This document shows, piece by piece, positions 45,403-55,362 of a stretch of 64,000 bases of DNA. Position 1 is the first letter of the stretch; each line of letters begins with the position of its first letter. The DNA is taken from positions 1,426,001-1,490,000 of the forward strand of contig CP144143.1 of the NCBI GenBank assembly GCA_028485475.2. Direction: 5' to 3'. The notes under the pieces were generated by a model, which searched no databases, was not told the origin of the DNA, and was given only the letters and a program-made list of their open reading frames with translations. Both the position numbers and the translations under genes were made by a program. This DNA comes from Chitinophagaceae bacterium C216. Lineage in GTDB: Bacteria; Bacteroidota; Bacteroidia; Chitinophagales; Chitinophagaceae.

Positions 45403-45459
45403 TTTGTTAATAGTTAAATTGAGTTCAACTGTTTTACTGCAATCGGGGCTACAACCTTT

Positions 45460-47196
45460 TTATTTTAATCGAATTTCTGCCACACTACATCCCTGTGGTA
45501 CCATGGGGAACACGTTATTTTCACGGCCTACCATTACTTCCAGCAAATAGCTACCATTGTGTTCCAGCATGGTTTTAAGTGCAGTCTTTAGATCATCGCG
45601 TTTGCTTATAGAATTACCTTCTATTCCATAAGCTTTGGCTAATGTAACGAAGTTTGGACTAGTAATATTTACAAAGGAGTATCGTTTGTCGTGGAACAGT
45701 TGCTGCCACTGACGTACCATGCCTAAGAATTCATTGTTCAATATTAGAATTTTTACGGGTGCGCCAAACTGCATAATGGTACCCAGTTCTTGCAATGTCA
45801 TCTGAAAACCTCCGTCGCCAATAACAGCAATTACTTCTCTATCAGGTGCGCCATATTTGGCCCCTATAGCGGCCGGCAGGCCAAAGCCCATGGTTCCCAA
45901 TCCACCAGAAGTAATATTGCTTCGGGATTGATTGAATTTTGCATAGCGACAGGCTACCATCTGGTGTTGGCCTACGTCTGTAACGATGATGGCTTCACCT
46001 TTAGTAAGCTCATTGAGTTCTCTTATAACCTCAGCCATGCTCATTATATCGCCCTGAGGATACATTTCTGGTTGAATGCATTGATTGTATTCTTCCTCGG
46101 CGTATTCTTTAAACTTATTTAACCAGGCAGTATGCTCTTTCTTTTCGATTAATGCAGTAAGGAGTGGTAATGTTTCCTTACAGTCGCCCCATACAGGCAC
46201 AGTGGTCTTTACATTCTTGTCAATCTCTGCAGGGTCAATATCTAAATGGATTACTTGTGCCTGTTTGGCGTATTTGTCTAGACGTCCGGTTACGCGGTCA
46301 TCGAAACGCATACCTACAGCGATGAGTACATCACATTCATTGGTTAGAACGTTGGGACCGTAATTACCATGCATACCCAGCATACCTACGCCCAGCGGGT
46401 GGTCGGTAGGAATAGCACCTTCTCCCATAATGGTCCATGCCGTAGGAGTACCGGCTTTTTCAATAAACGCTTTGAACTCTTTTTCGGCATTGCCCAATAT
46501 TACTCCCTGACCAAAAATTACGAAGGGTTTTTCCGCTTTATTAATAAGCTCGGCCGCTTGTTCAATGTACTCTTTGCGCACGATAGGTTTAGGGCGATAG
46601 CTGCGAACATGGGTACATTTTTGATAAGGGGCTGCTTTGAATAATTGAAGCTGTGCGTTTTTGGTGATGTCTATCAGTACCGGACCCGGACGGCCACTGC
46701 GGGCAATATAGAAAGCCTTAGCCATTACCGAAGGAATTTCGCTTGCATCGGTAACCTGATAGTTCCACTTGGTAACCGGCATGGTGACGTTGATTACATC
46801 GGTTTCCTGAAAAGCATCAGTACCTAACAGATGTGCGAACACCTGACCTGTGATACATACAATAGGAGTGGAGTCTATCTGAGCATCGGCTAAACCTGTT
46901 ACCAGGTTGGTGGCACCGGGGCCACTGGTAGCAAAAGCCACACCTACTTTCCCGCTGGCACGTGCATAACCCTGTGCGGCATGAATACCTCCCTGTTCAT
47001 GACGGACCAGTATATGTTTGATTTTATCGTTATAATCATAGAGTGCATCATAAATAGGCATTATAGCACCGCCCGGATATCCGAATATGGTATCCACGCC
47101 TTCAGCTATTAATGCTTCCAATACAGCTACACTACCGCTGATTTCTTTTACTTCGGGTGCGGTTGTTTTTGTTTGTGGTGTTGTTGCTGTTTCCAT
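45460..47196 (-). CDS. ilvB: Acetolactate synthase large (catalytic) subunit
   Basis: ThDP enzyme that condenses two pyruvates, or pyruvate and 2-oxobutanoate. From ATG 47194-47196 (METATTPQTKTTAPE) it has 578 residues; a longer start at 47238 adds a poorly conserved tail. The catalytic Glu lies in VRHEQGGIHAAQGYARASG. The ThDP-binding motif is GDGGFQMTLQELGTIMQFGA with LILNNEFLGMVRQWQQ. The middle FAD-binding domain is present. Part of the leuA-ilvD-DinB-ilvB-ilvN-DinB-ilvC cluster. Confidence 0.97.
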   Translation of the reverse strand: METATTPQTKTTAPEVKEISGSVAVLEALIAEGVDTIFGYPGGAIMPIYDALYDYNDKIKHILVRHEQGGIHAAQGYARASGKVGVAFATSGPGATNLVTGLADAQIDSTPIVCITGQVFAHLLGTDAFQETDVINVTMPVTKWNYQVTDASEIPSVMAKAFYIARSGRPGPVLIDITKNAQLQLFKAAPYQKCTHVRSYRPKPIVRKEYIEQAAELINKAEKPFVIFGQGVILGNAEKEFKAFIEKAGTPTAWTIMGEGAIPTDHPLGVGMLGMHGNYGPNVLTNECDVLIAVGMRFDDRVTGRLDKYAKQAQVIHLDIDPAEIDKNVKTTVPVWGDCKETLPLLTALIEKKEHTAWLNKFKEYAEEEYNQCIQPEMYPQGDIMSMAEVIRELNELTKGEAIIVTDVGQHQMVACRYAKFNQSRSNITSGGLGTMGFGLPAAIGAKYGAPDREVIAVIGDGGFQMTLQELGTIMQFGAPVKILILNNEFLGMVRQWQQLFHDKRYSFVNITSPNFVTLAKAYGIEGNSISKRDDLKTALKTMLEHNGSYLLEVMVGRENNVFPMVPQGCSVAEIRLK

Positions 47197-47243
47197 AATA
47201 ACTTTCTTTTTATTTATCGCACCATGCGATAAGGTCAAGACTT

Positions 47244-47738
47244 TTATGATTGTCGGTAAAAGTTTAATAAGTCGGTAGATGCTACTTCCGTAAAGCCCAC
47301 TTGCCTCAGCATGGTTACCAGTTGTCCTCTGTGATACGTGCTGTGATTGAACATATGAGCAAAGACCTGATAGTAAGGTTTTGCATCAGGGGTTCCGTTC
47401 AATGTTTTAAAATGCAGAGGCGCATGGAGCTTGCTTTCTTCAAAAGTCTCTAGGAAGGTTTTTATATCTCTGAACACATTTCTCCAAATATCCACAAGCT
47501 CTTCTTTTGTTCCGCTGAACGATGACTGCAACCATTCTGTGTGTTCGAGCTCCTGAAACCTTTGCAGCCAAATATTTTCGGCACTGACGACATGTAGTAC
47601 GGTTGCCTCAATACTGTTAAAGCTGCTTGTCACCTGTTGGCCCCACTGCTCGTTGCTTAATTGCAGGATCCAGTTACAAACTTGGGCGTTAGCCCAAGCA
47701 TTGTATGAAGCTAGCTCTTTGAAATACTCTTTTGTCAT
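47244..47738 (-). CDS. DinB family four-helix protein inside the ilv operon (second copy)
   Basis: A 164-residue protein from ATG 47736-47738 (MTKEYFKELASYNAW), 3 bases after the ilvD stop, so translation is probably coupled. It has the DinB pattern ELASYNAWANAQVCNWI, then VLHVVSAENIWLQR with the first His, and HMFNHSTYHRGQLVTMLRQ with the remaining His residues of the metal triad. That last motif is the classic DinB/YfiT signature. It shares only the fold with the other DinB gene in this operon (44328), so they do not look like a recent duplication. Function unknown; possibly thiol- or metal-related. Confidence 0.88.
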   Translation of the reverse strand: MTKEYFKELASYNAWANAQVCNWILQLSNEQWGQQVTSSFNSIEATVLHVVSAENIWLQRFQELEHTEWLQSSFSGTKEELVDIWRNVFRDIKTFLETFEESKLHAPLHFKTLNGTPDAKPYYQVFAHMFNHSTYHRGQLVTMLRQVGFTEVASTDLLNFYRQS

Positions 47739-47740
47739 TT

Positions 47741-49423
47741 TTAATCTTCGTCGGTTACACATCCCTCAGAAGCATCTTTCACCAGTTTTGCGTATTTGTA
47801 CAATACCCCATTGGTGGCTTTAAGCGGCGGGCGTTGCCAGTTGGCTTTGCGCCTTGCTATTTCCTCATCCGGGACTTTTAACGTGATTTTATTATTGACA
47901 GCATCAATTTCAATAATATCATCATCTTGTACGAATGCGATTAAACCGCCTTCATAAGCTTCCGGAGTTACGTGACCTACCACAAACCCATGCGTACCCC
48001 CACTAAATCGTCCATCAGTAATAAGCGCTACTGATTTTCCTAATCCTGCTCCGATAATCGCACTTGTAGGTTTCAGCATTTCGGGCATACCAGGAGCACC
48101 TTTAGGGCCTTCGTTTTTGATGACGACGACATCTCCGGGTTTTACTCTGCCATTGGCAATGCCTTCAATTAATTTCTTTTCCCCGTCGAATACACGAGCA
48201 GTTCCTTCAAAGCGCTCCCCTTCTTTACCACTGATCTTTGCTACACTACCTTTTTCGGCGAGGTTTCCGTATAAGATTTGTAAATGTCCTGTTTTCTTGA
48301 TGGGTTTATCGAGCGGCATTACGATATCTTGCGAGTCAAAATCCAAGTCTGGAACATTTTCCAAGTTCTCTGCAATGGTTTTACCGGTAACGGTAAGACA
48401 ACTACCATCGATAAATCCGTTCTTCATTAAATATTTCATCACGGCTGGTATTCCGCCGATTTTATGTAAATCCTGCATCAGGTATTTACCACTGGGTTTG
48501 AAATCTGCCAGCACTGGTGTTTTATCACTGATTTTCTGAAAATCATCCTGTGTCAAGGGCACGTTAACGCTTTTTGCCATGGCCAGCAGGTGTAATACGG
48601 CGTTGGTGCTTCCTCCCAATGCAATTACAATGGTAATCGCATTTTCAAAAGCCTTACGAGTCATGATATCGCGAGGCTTGATATCTTTTTCCAGTAAGAT
48701 GCGGATGTATTTACCGGCTTCTCTACACTCGCGCCTTTTTTCTTCACTTAAAGCCGGATTACTACTGGAATAAGGAAGGCTCATACCCATTGCTTCGATT
48801 GCAGAAGCCATTGTATTAGCCGTATACATACCTCCACAAGCTCCAGCACCCGGACAGCTTCTTTTTACAATTTCTTTAAAGTCGTTTTCGTCAAGCGTTC
48901 CGGCTATTTTTTGGCCCAATGCTTCAAAAGCCGAAACAATGTTTAGATCCTGACCTTTATAATGACCGGGGGCAATGGTTCCTCCATATACCATGATGGC
49001 TGGGCGGTTCAAGCGCCCCATGGCCATTAGGGAACCGGGCATGTTTTTGTCGCATCCGGGAATAGCAATCAATCCATCATAATACTGAGCTCCACAAACG
49101 GTTTCGATGGAGTCGGCAATAATATCACGGCTTACCAGCGAATAACGCATCCCGTCGGTACCGTTACTCATTCCATCACTGACGCCGATTGTATTAAATA
49201 TCAAACCTACGAGGTCGTTTTCCCAAACTCCTTTTTTTACTTCTGCTGCCAGCTCATTCAGGTGCATATTACAGGGATTACCATCGTACCCCATGCTTAC
49301 GACACCCACTTGGGCTTTTTTAAGGTCTTCTTCTGTTAATCCTAAGGCATATAGTTGAGCCTGCGCGGCAGGCTGTGTAGGGTCTTGCGTAATGGTTTTC
49401 GAGTATTTATTTAGTTCGCTCAT
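47741..49423 (-). CDS. ilvD: Dihydroxy-acid dehydratase
   Basis: Fe-S enzyme of 560 residues that dehydrates dihydroxy acids to the 2-keto acids of valine, leucine and isoleucine. Cluster-binding Cys residues are visible in [27 protein letters not shown] and [33 protein letters not shown] is the conserved middle motif, and [16 protein letters not shown] with [11 protein letters not shown] complete the C-terminal domain. The gene follows leuA after 139 bases with no strong hairpin between, so it may share the leuA transcript or have its own promoter. Confidence 0.97.
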   Translation of the reverse strand: MSELNKYSKTITQDPTQPAAQAQLYALGLTEEDLKKAQVGVVSMGYDGNPCNMHLNELAAEVKKGVWENDLVGLIFNTIGVSDGMSNGTDGMRYSLVSRDIIADSIETVCGAQYYDGLIAIPGCDKNMPGSLMAMGRLNRPAIMVYGGTIAPGHYKGQDLNIVSAFEALGQKIAGTLDENDFKEIVKRSCPGAGACGGMYTANTMASAIEAMGMSLPYSSSNPALSEEKRRECREAGKYIRILLEKDIKPRDIMTRKAFENAITIVIALGGSTNAVLHLLAMAKSVNVPLTQDDFQKISDKTPVLADFKPSGKYLMQDLHKIGGIPAVMKYLMKNGFIDGSCLTVTGKTIAENLENVPDLDFDSQDIVMPLDKPIKKTGHLQILYGNLAEKGSVAKISGKEGERFEGTARVFDGEKKLIEGIANGRVKPGDVVVIKNEGPKGAPGMPEMLKPTSAIIGAGLGKSVALITDGRFSGGTHGFVVGHVTPEAYEGGLIAFVQDDDIIEIDAVNNKITLKVPDEEIARRKANWQRPPLKATNGVLYKYAKLVKDASEGCVTDED

Positions 49424-49562
49424 AAAATAAATAATGTTCTAAAAGTATGTATGATCCGCTTGTAATTATGTTAAAGGCTAACTACGTGTTCAGTTTTGCT
49501 TGTACTGCAACAGGTAGTGGCAGACAATATTGCTGCTGATTATAGTAATGATTTTGCGATGA

Positions 49563-50726
49563 TTATTCGGCAAGTGCTTTCATTTTATCCGCAATTACAA
49601 TGAGGTCTGCATCTTCTACTTCTTTCTTTTCATCAGCAATGCGTAAGAATTGCTGATAAAGTTCATCTACCTGATTGCGGTCGAAATTATATCCTAGATT
49701 CTTAAATCGGTAAGCCAATGCACTGCGTCCGCTGCGGGCTGTAAGCACAATACGCGATGTATCGGCACCTACTTCATCAGGAGAAATGATTTCATAAGTG
49801 GAAGCTTCTTTTAAGAAGCCGTCTTGATGTATTCCTGAAGAGTGAGAGAATGCATTGTCACCGACGACGGCCTTGTTAGGCTGGACGACCATACGCATGG
49901 TTTCTGAGACAAGACGACTCATCGGTAATAATTTAGTAGTGTCGATATTGGTATAGAGGTTCAGTTCGGGATGTTTTTTGATAATCATCACTACTTCTTC
50001 CAGAGAAGTATTACCGGCCCTTTCTCCAATTCCGTTGATGGTACATTCGATCTGGCGTGCCCCCGCCATGGCACCGGCGATGGAGTTGGCTGTTGCAAGT
50101 CCCAAATCGTTATGACAATGACAGGATAAAATAGCTTTATCGATATTGGGAACATTGTTGATCAAGTAGGCTATTTTTTCCTGATACTGATGCGGCAGGC
50201 AGAATCCGGTAGTATCTGGAATATTTACCACTGTGGCGCCGGCTGCAATTACCGCTTCGGTGAGCTGTGCTAAAAACTGAATGTCGGCACGGCCAGCATC
50301 TTCGGCATAAAACTCTACATCAGGTACCAGATTGCGCGCCAGTTTTACAGCAGCTACGGCCCGTTCCAATATGTTTTCTCTAGTGGAGTTAAATTTGTAT
50401 TTGATATGATTGTCTGAAGCTCCTATACCTGTGTGAATACGAGGTCTAACGGCAGGTTTTAATGCTTCTGCGGCTACTTCAATATCTTTTTGTACTGCAC
50501 GGCTTAGACCGGCTACTGTAGCGTTTTTTATGGCTTTTGAGATTTCTTCCACAGATTTAAAATCCCCCGGGCTGGAGATTGGGAAACCAGCTTCGATAAT
50601 ATCTACACCTAAAGCCTCCAGCTTTAAGGCAAGCTTAATCTTTTCTTCGGTATTAAGTTTGCATCCTGGAACCTGTTCTCCATCTCTGAGGGTTGTGTCG
50701 AAAATAAATACTTTGTCTTGTGCCAT
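49563..50726 (-). CDS. leuA: 2-isopropylmalate synthase-type condensing enzyme (short form)
   Basis: First committed step of leucine synthesis: acetyl-CoA plus 2-oxoisovalerate. The 387-residue protein has the TIM-barrel motifs [16 protein letters not shown] and [20 protein letters not shown], with metal-binding His residues in the second. [15 protein letters not shown] follows, and the helical subdomain with [14 protein letters not shown]. It lacks the C-terminal LeuA allosteric domain (~120 residues) present in E. coli LeuA, so leucine feedback must work otherwise. The position at the head of the ilv cluster supports isopropylmalate over citramalate or homocitrate, but short LeuA-like proteins can be either. 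No leuBCD in the window. Confidence 0.9.
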   Translation of the reverse strand: MAQDKVFIFDTTLRDGEQVPGCKLNTEEKIKLALKLEALGVDIIEAGFPISSPGDFKSVEEISKAIKNATVAGLSRAVQKDIEVAAEALKPAVRPRIHTGIGASDNHIKYKFNSTRENILERAVAAVKLARNLVPDVEFYAEDAGRADIQFLAQLTEAVIAAGATVVNIPDTTGFCLPHQYQEKIAYLINNVPNIDKAILSCHCHNDLGLATANSIAGAMAGARQIECTINGIGERAGNTSLEEVVMIIKKHPELNLYTNIDTTKLLPMSRLVSETMRMVVQPNKAVVGDNAFSHSSGIHQDGFLKEASTYEIISPDEVGADTSRIVLTARSGRSALAYRFKNLGYNFDRNQVDELYQQFLRIADEKKEVEDADLIVIADKMKALAE

Positions 50727-50770
50727 AAATTTTAAAGCATTATAAATGAATAAAATTTCAGAATTTTAGC

Positions 50771-50799
50771 ACAGCTATTCAGCCTTTATAAATAGCTGT
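50771..50799 (-). promoter_or_regulatory. Inverted repeat in the leuA leader region
   Basis: ACAGCTATT and AATAGCTGT, perfect 9-base arms with an 11-base spacer, lie 45-73 bases before the leuA start codon in the gap to a divergent gene. Reading on the minus strand, TTTACTTTTA just upstream resembles a -7 box, which would place the repeat in the leader RNA. It could also be an operator shared by both genes. No T tract follows, so it is not a typical attenuator. Confidence 0.45.
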
Positions 50800-50901
50800 C
50801 AATAAAAGTAAACATTCCTATATTGTGCAGGAAACCCAATTAAAAAGGATTTACGCCATATAAATTTTGTTATTCTTTGATATCTTATTGATTTTCAATC
50901 T

Positions 50902-52476
50902 ATGACAAGTGTAAAAATTACAATGCCCAGTAGAAGTACAGATACGTTGTTTCAATTAGTAAAGTCTCTTCAGAAATCAGAAAAGAGAAATTTGAAGCTT
51001 TTTGTGAAAAGGAATTCCGGTTCGGAAAGCTTCAAGAGTATACAGCTATTTGATGCCTTGGACAAGATGCAGGAATACGATGAAGCTTTGCTGCTTAAAA
51101 AGGTGCCCAGTGTGAGTAAAGCGCAACTGTCTAATACCAAAGCATTATTATATCGTCAGATATTAAGTAGCCTGAGGGTACTCAAAGAAGATCGCAACAT
51201 TGACCAGCAATTACATGAAATGCTGGATTTTGCCCGCATCTTGTATAATAAAGGTTTGTATCATCAGACCTTGAAAATGCTGGAAAAAATTAAGGACATG
51301 GCACGTACGCATTATCAACTTACGTACTTACAACAGGCGCTCTTCTTCGAAAAGAAAATAGAAGCTTTATATATCACGCGCAGTCTTACTACAAAGGCTG
51401 ATGAACTAACTGATGAGTCGCAGAAGGTCAATACTACCATCAGCAGCATCAATAGTTTGTCCAACCTTACTTTACAACTATATGGCTGGTATATACAAAA
51501 TGGTCATGCCCGTAATGAAAAAGACATGAAAGTGGTGCAGGCTTTCATGGACTTGCATCTTAAAACGGATATTGGAGACAGTTTTTATGAAAAGGCTTAT
51601 CTATATCAGAGTTATGTTTGGTATGCCTATATCCGACTCGATTTTCTGATGTATTATCGATACAGCCAAAAATGGGTAGATCTCTTTGAGCAAAACCCCA
51701 AAATGATAGAGGCAGAAACAATTATGTATGCCAAGGGAATGCACAATTTGATGGCAGCACATTTTAATCTGCTAAATCACGATAAGCTGGCTGCCACCAT
51801 CAAGAAGTTTAAAAAATTTGCGCAGAGCAGTTTAGTGCAGAATATCGATAACAACCGCATTGTAACGTATGTGTATTTGTACACGGCAGTAATCAATCTG
51901 CATTTTCTGGAAGGAACTTTCCAAAAAGGGTTGAAAATGGTGCCTTTCCTGGAGGAGATGCTGGTGAAGTATGGGAAATACCTCGATCGTCATAGAGTGA
52001 TGGTGTTCTACTACAAAATCGCCTGTCTGTATTTTGGCAGTGGCGATAACAGTAAGGCCATAGACTATCTGAACAGAATTATCAATCAGAGAGATGATTT
52101 ACGGACTGACTTACAGTGCTATTCTAGACTGTTGCATCTTATTGCGCATTACGAGTTGAAAAACTATAATCTGCTGGAGTATCTGATTAAATCCGTATAT
52201 CGTTATATGGCTAAGATGCAGAATTTGAGTAAAGTGGAGGAAGAAATCTTTGCCTTCTTAAGGCGTGCATTGAAGTTCAATGAAAAGACCATCAGGCCTG
52301 AGTTTGAGAAGCTATTGGCTAAGCTGAAGAAGTATCAGGAAAATCGCCTAGAAGCTCGAGCTTTTGCCTATTTGGATGTTATCAGCTGGCTGGAAAGCAA
52401 AATATCCGGCATAAATGTGCAGGATGTAATTCGATCTAAATATCTGCGTGCAAAAAGAGGAAAATATACCCGTTAA
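50902..52476 (+). CDS. Helical-repeat protein of unknown function (Bacteroidota)
   Basis: A 524-residue, almost wholly helical protein without a signal peptide. A conserved-looking N-terminal segment (about 15-85, LFQLVKSLQKSEKRNLKLFV and LSNTKALLYRQILSSLRVLK) precedes degenerate TPR-like pairs (for example YNKGLYHQTLKMLEKIKDM and SGDNSKAIDYLNRIINQRDD). The C-terminus is Lys/Arg rich (LRAKRGKYTR). Proteins of this shape are widespread and uncharacterised in Bacteroidota; I know of no assigned role. ATG 50923 (MPSRSTDT) is an alternative start. It is divergent from leuA, with the inverted repeat at 50771 between them. Confidence 0.8.
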   Translation: MTSVKITMPSRSTDTLFQLVKSLQKSEKRNLKLFVKRNSGSESFKSIQLFDALDKMQEYDEALLLKKVPSVSKAQLSNTKALLYRQILSSLRVLKEDRNIDQQLHEMLDFARILYNKGLYHQTLKMLEKIKDMARTHYQLTYLQQALFFEKKIEALYITRSLTTKADELTDESQKVNTTISSINSLSNLTLQLYGWYIQNGHARNEKDMKVVQAFMDLHLKTDIGDSFYEKAYLYQSYVWYAYIRLDFLMYYRYSQKWVDLFEQNPKMIEAETIMYAKGMHNLMAAHFNLLNHDKLAATIKKFKKFAQSSLVQNIDNNRIVTYVYLYTAVINLHFLEGTFQKGLKMVPFLEEMLVKYGKYLDRHRVMVFYYKIACLYFGSGDNSKAIDYLNRIINQRDDLRTDLQCYSRLLHLIAHYELKNYNLLEYLIKSVYRYMAKMQNLSKVEEEIFAFLRRALKFNEKTIRPEFEKLLAKLKKYQENRLEARAFAYLDVISWLESKISGINVQDVIRSKYLRAKRGKYTR

Positions 52477-52590
52477 GCTTTTTATATAGCACATCGGTAG
52501 GATTATATTGTAAGAAGACGTCGATAATATTTTCGTTTACACTCTTAAGCGTCCTGTTTGTGCTGAGGCAATAATGGCGTACAGTTTCCT

Positions 52591-52598
52591 TATCTTTA
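52591..52598 (+). promoter_or_regulatory. Possible -7 element of trpB
   Basis: TATCTTTA matches seven of eight TAnnTTTG positions and lies 27 bases before the trpB start. No spaced -33 box, so tentative. Confidence 0.3.
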
Positions 52599-52624
52599 CA
52601 GCCCCTAAAACGTATTTGACAATA

Positions 52625-53818
52625 ATGCAATCAAGTTATAAAGAACCCAACGAGCTGGGTTACTACGGCGAATTTGGCGGTGCTTATATTCCGGAAATGC
52701 TATATCCCAATGTGGAAGAGCTTCGTGTCAATTATCTCGAAATTATCCATAGTGCTTCTTTTCAAGAAGAATATAAGGGTTTGCTGAAGGATTATGCCGG
52801 ACGTGAAACTCCCTTGTATTATGCATCTCGTTTATCACAGAAGTATAATACTAATATTTATTTGAAGCGTGAAGACCTCTGTCATACAGGAGCCCATAAA
52901 GTGAACAATACTATAGGCCAGATATTGGTGGCAGAGCGTTTGGGTAAAAAGCGCATTATAGCCGAGACTGGGGCCGGACAGCATGGTGTGGCCACGGCAA
53001 CAGTGTGTGCGCTGAAAGGACTGCAGTGTATTGTGTATATGGGTGAAAAAGACATTGAGCGTCAGGCCCCCAATGTGGCTCGTATGAAAATGCTAGGAGC
53101 TACGGTGGTACCAGCTACCAGCGGCAGCCGCACTTTAAAAGATGCTACGAATGAAGCCATTCGTGATTGGATTAATCATCCCGAAGAAACGTTTTATATT
53201 ATAGGAAGTGTAGTGGGACCTCATCCTTATCCGGATATGGTGGCCCGCTTTCAGAGTGTTATCAGCAGTGAGATTCGTACACAGCTGAAAGAGAAAACAG
53301 GTACGGAGTTACCTAAGGCCGTTATTGCTTGCGTAGGAGGTGGAAGTAATGCCGCAGGTACTTTCTATCATTTTCTAGATGAACCTTCAGTAGATATCAT
53401 CGCTGTAGAAGCAGCAGGTTGTGGAGTACATTCTGGTAAAAGTGCTGCAACGACTCAATTGGGCCGTCCAGGTATTCTGCATGGTAGCAAAAGTTATGTA
53501 ATGCAGACCGAAGACGGTCAGGTAGTAGAACCTCATAGTATTTCTGCCGGACTGGATTATCCCGGTATCGGACCGCTACATGCGAATTTACACGCCACCG
53601 GGAGGGGTAAGTTTTTGAGTGCAACCGATCAGGAAGCATTGGATGCAGCTTTCGAATTAGCGCGTCTGGAAGGTATTATTCCTGCCTTGGAAAGTGCCCA
53701 TGCGTTGGCTGCATTGAATAAAGTGCAATTTGCGAAAGAGGATAATGTTGTGATATGCCTTAGTGGTCGTGGAGATAAGGATATGGATACTTATATGAGA
53801 GTGATGGCCACAAGCTAA
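52625..53818 (+). CDS. trpB: Tryptophan synthase beta chain
   Basis: PLP enzyme joining indole and serine. Starting at ATG 52625 ([19 protein letters not shown]) gives 397 residues, the normal length; an upstream start at 52574 adds unconserved residues. [20 protein letters not shown] holds the Schiff-base Lys, [17 protein letters not shown] the conserved Glu-x-Gly-Ala-Gly-Gln-His loop, and [12 protein letters not shown] the phosphate-binding glycines. It is followed by a GNAT gene and trpA in one unit. The remaining trp genes are elsewhere in the genome, if present. Confidence 0.97.
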   Translation: MQSSYKEPNELGYYGEFGGAYIPEMLYPNVEELRVNYLEIIHSASFQEEYKGLLKDYAGRETPLYYASRLSQKYNTNIYLKREDLCHTGAHKVNNTIGQILVAERLGKKRIIAETGAGQHGVATATVCALKGLQCIVYMGEKDIERQAPNVARMKMLGATVVPATSGSRTLKDATNEAIRDWINHPEETFYIIGSVVGPHPYPDMVARFQSVISSEIRTQLKEKTGTELPKAVIACVGGGSNAAGTFYHFLDEPSVDIIAVEAAGCGVHSGKSAATTQLGRPGILHGSKSYVMQTEDGQVVEPHSISAGLDYPGIGPLHANLHATGRGKFLSATDQEALDAAFELARLEGIIPALESAHALAALNKVQFAKEDNVVICLSGRGDKDMDTYMRVMATS

Positions 53819-53839
53819 ACACTTTTTAGAGAGAAAGGA

Positions 53840-54451
53840 ATGCACAGTTCGGATACCATGAATATTGATTTTGCCAAGGATTATATTTTAGAGGATGAGC
53901 GTGTACTATTGAGGCCGCTGCAATTAGGTGACGATGCGCATTTGAATATTTTTTATGAACAGGAACCCGATCTGTGGAAGTATTTTCCTATAGGCTCAGC
54001 ACCGGTAGATCATGGAATGAAATATTATGTAGAACAGGCAGTGCAGGCTAGAGTAAACGGATTGTATTATTCCTTTATCGTATTTGACAAAATCAAGAAC
54101 GCTTATGTCGGTTCTACGAGGTATTATGATATATTTCCGGTGCATAACGTGCTGAGCATAGGTAATACATGGTATGGCAAGGAGTTTCAAGGTACTGGTT
54201 TGAATAAGCATGCCAAATATCTATTGTTACAATTCGCTTTTGAGAATATAGGCGCTGTGCGTGTACAGTTTGAGGCTGATAATACCAATGAAAAAAGTAT
54301 AGCGGCTATGAAGAGCATTGGGTGTACAGTAGAAGGTGTATTGCGCAGTAATAGAGCGATGCATGGAAGAAGAAGAGATACCATTGTGCTCAGCATATTA
54401 AAAGAAGAATGGTTGCAGCATGTAAAGGATCATCTTAGAAGAAAATTATAA
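53840..54451 (+). CDS. GNAT (RimJ/RimL-type) N-acetyltransferase
   Basis: A 203-residue acetyl-CoA-dependent acetyltransferase. The GNAT motifs are visible: VLLRPLQLGDDAHLN near the start, YSFIVFDKIKNAYVGSTRYY as strands 3-4, and TWYGKEFQGTGLNKHAKYLL (the Q-x-x-G-x-G/A acetyl-CoA loop, here GKEFQGTGLN). VRVQFEADNTNEKSIAAMKS ends the fold. It fits the RimJ/RimL-like subgroup with the usual GVLRSNR motif near the end. It lies 21 bases after trpB and 14 bases before trpA, so it is probably co-transcribed. ATG 53858 (MNIDFAKDY) is an alternative start. The substrate is unknown. Confidence 0.88.
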   Translation: MHSSDTMNIDFAKDYILEDERVLLRPLQLGDDAHLNIFYEQEPDLWKYFPIGSAPVDHGMKYYVEQAVQARVNGLYYSFIVFDKIKNAYVGSTRYYDIFPVHNVLSIGNTWYGKEFQGTGLNKHAKYLLLQFAFENIGAVRVQFEADNTNEKSIAAMKSIGCTVEGVLRSNRAMHGRRRDTIVLSILKEEWLQHVKDHLRRKL

Positions 54452-54465
54452 ATGCAATTATATTG

Positions 54466-55257
54466 ATGAGCAGAATAAAGCAATTATTTGAGCGTAAGAA
54501 CAATCATGTACTGAATATTTATTGTACTGCCGGCTTCCCCAAGTTGGATAGTACATTACCCGTGATGAAGGCTTTGCAAGAAAGCGGTGCCGACATCATT
54601 GAGTTGGGGATGCCTTACAGCGACCCACTAGCCGATGGTGTTACCATTCAGAATAGCAGTACGGTGGCTATCGCCAACGGTATGAATATGCGGGTACTGT
54701 TTCAGCAGTTAAAGGACATGCGTAAGGCACCGGAAGAGGGAGGTATTGGTAATGACATACCTGTGGTGCTGATGGGCTATATGAACCCGGTACTGCAGTA
54801 CGGCTTTGAAAAATTCTGTGCCGATGCAGCTGCAGTAGGAGTAGACGGACTCATTTTGCCGGATATGCCACCTCATGAGTTTGAAGGAGTGTACCGCTCT
54901 ATTATTGAAAAGTATCAGTTGGATTTTATTTTTCTGGTAACTCCCGAAACTTCGGAAGAGCGTGTTAGAAAACTCGACAGCTTAAGTAGTGGGTTTCTCT
55001 ATGCCGTGTCTTCGTCCTCTACCACCGGAGGTGAAAAAGATTTTGAGCAAGTGGCAAAATATTTGCAAAAGTTACAGAGTTATAAATTGAAGAACCCGAT
55101 TATGGTAGGTTTTGGTATTAAAGACAAACAGTCGTTTAATAAGGCCTGCCAATATGCCAATGGGGCCATTATAGGTTCGGCATACATCAAGTTTATTCAG
55201 CATGCTCAGTCGCCCGAGGTGATTACAAAGAGTTTTGTGCAAAGCATTATCAATTAA
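54466..55257 (+). CDS. trpA: Tryptophan synthase alpha chain
   Basis: Cleaves indole-3-glycerol phosphate to indole and glyceraldehyde 3-phosphate and passes indole to TrpB. It starts at ATG 54466 (MSRIKQLFERKNN), 263 residues. Catalytic Glu in ADIIELGMPYSDPLADG and Asp in GVDGLILPDMPPHE are visible, and GFLYAVSSSSTTGG and VGFGIKDKQ are the phosphate-binding motifs. Separated from trpB by the GNAT gene. Confidence 0.96.
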   Translation: MSRIKQLFERKNNHVLNIYCTAGFPKLDSTLPVMKALQESGADIIELGMPYSDPLADGVTIQNSSTVAIANGMNMRVLFQQLKDMRKAPEEGGIGNDIPVVLMGYMNPVLQYGFEKFCADAAAVGVDGLILPDMPPHEFEGVYRSIIEKYQLDFIFLVTPETSEERVRKLDSLSSGFLYAVSSSSTTGGEKDFEQVAKYLQKLQSYKLKNPIMVGFGIKDKQSFNKACQYANGAIIGSAYIKFIQHAQSPEVITKSFVQSIIN

Positions 55258-55362
55258 GTAAGACATCGCGTACTGCAACCATGAATTTTATTATTGCGTC
55301 TATCGTGTTAATTTTAAAGAGTGGTTGAGCACGTTTCTATCGCAAATTTTAAATAAAAATTA

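Noticed and set aside
42825-50726. Leader peptide attenuation of the ilv/leu genes
   Set aside because: No short reading frame rich in Leu, Ile or Val codons and no terminator/antiterminator pair was found in the gaps.
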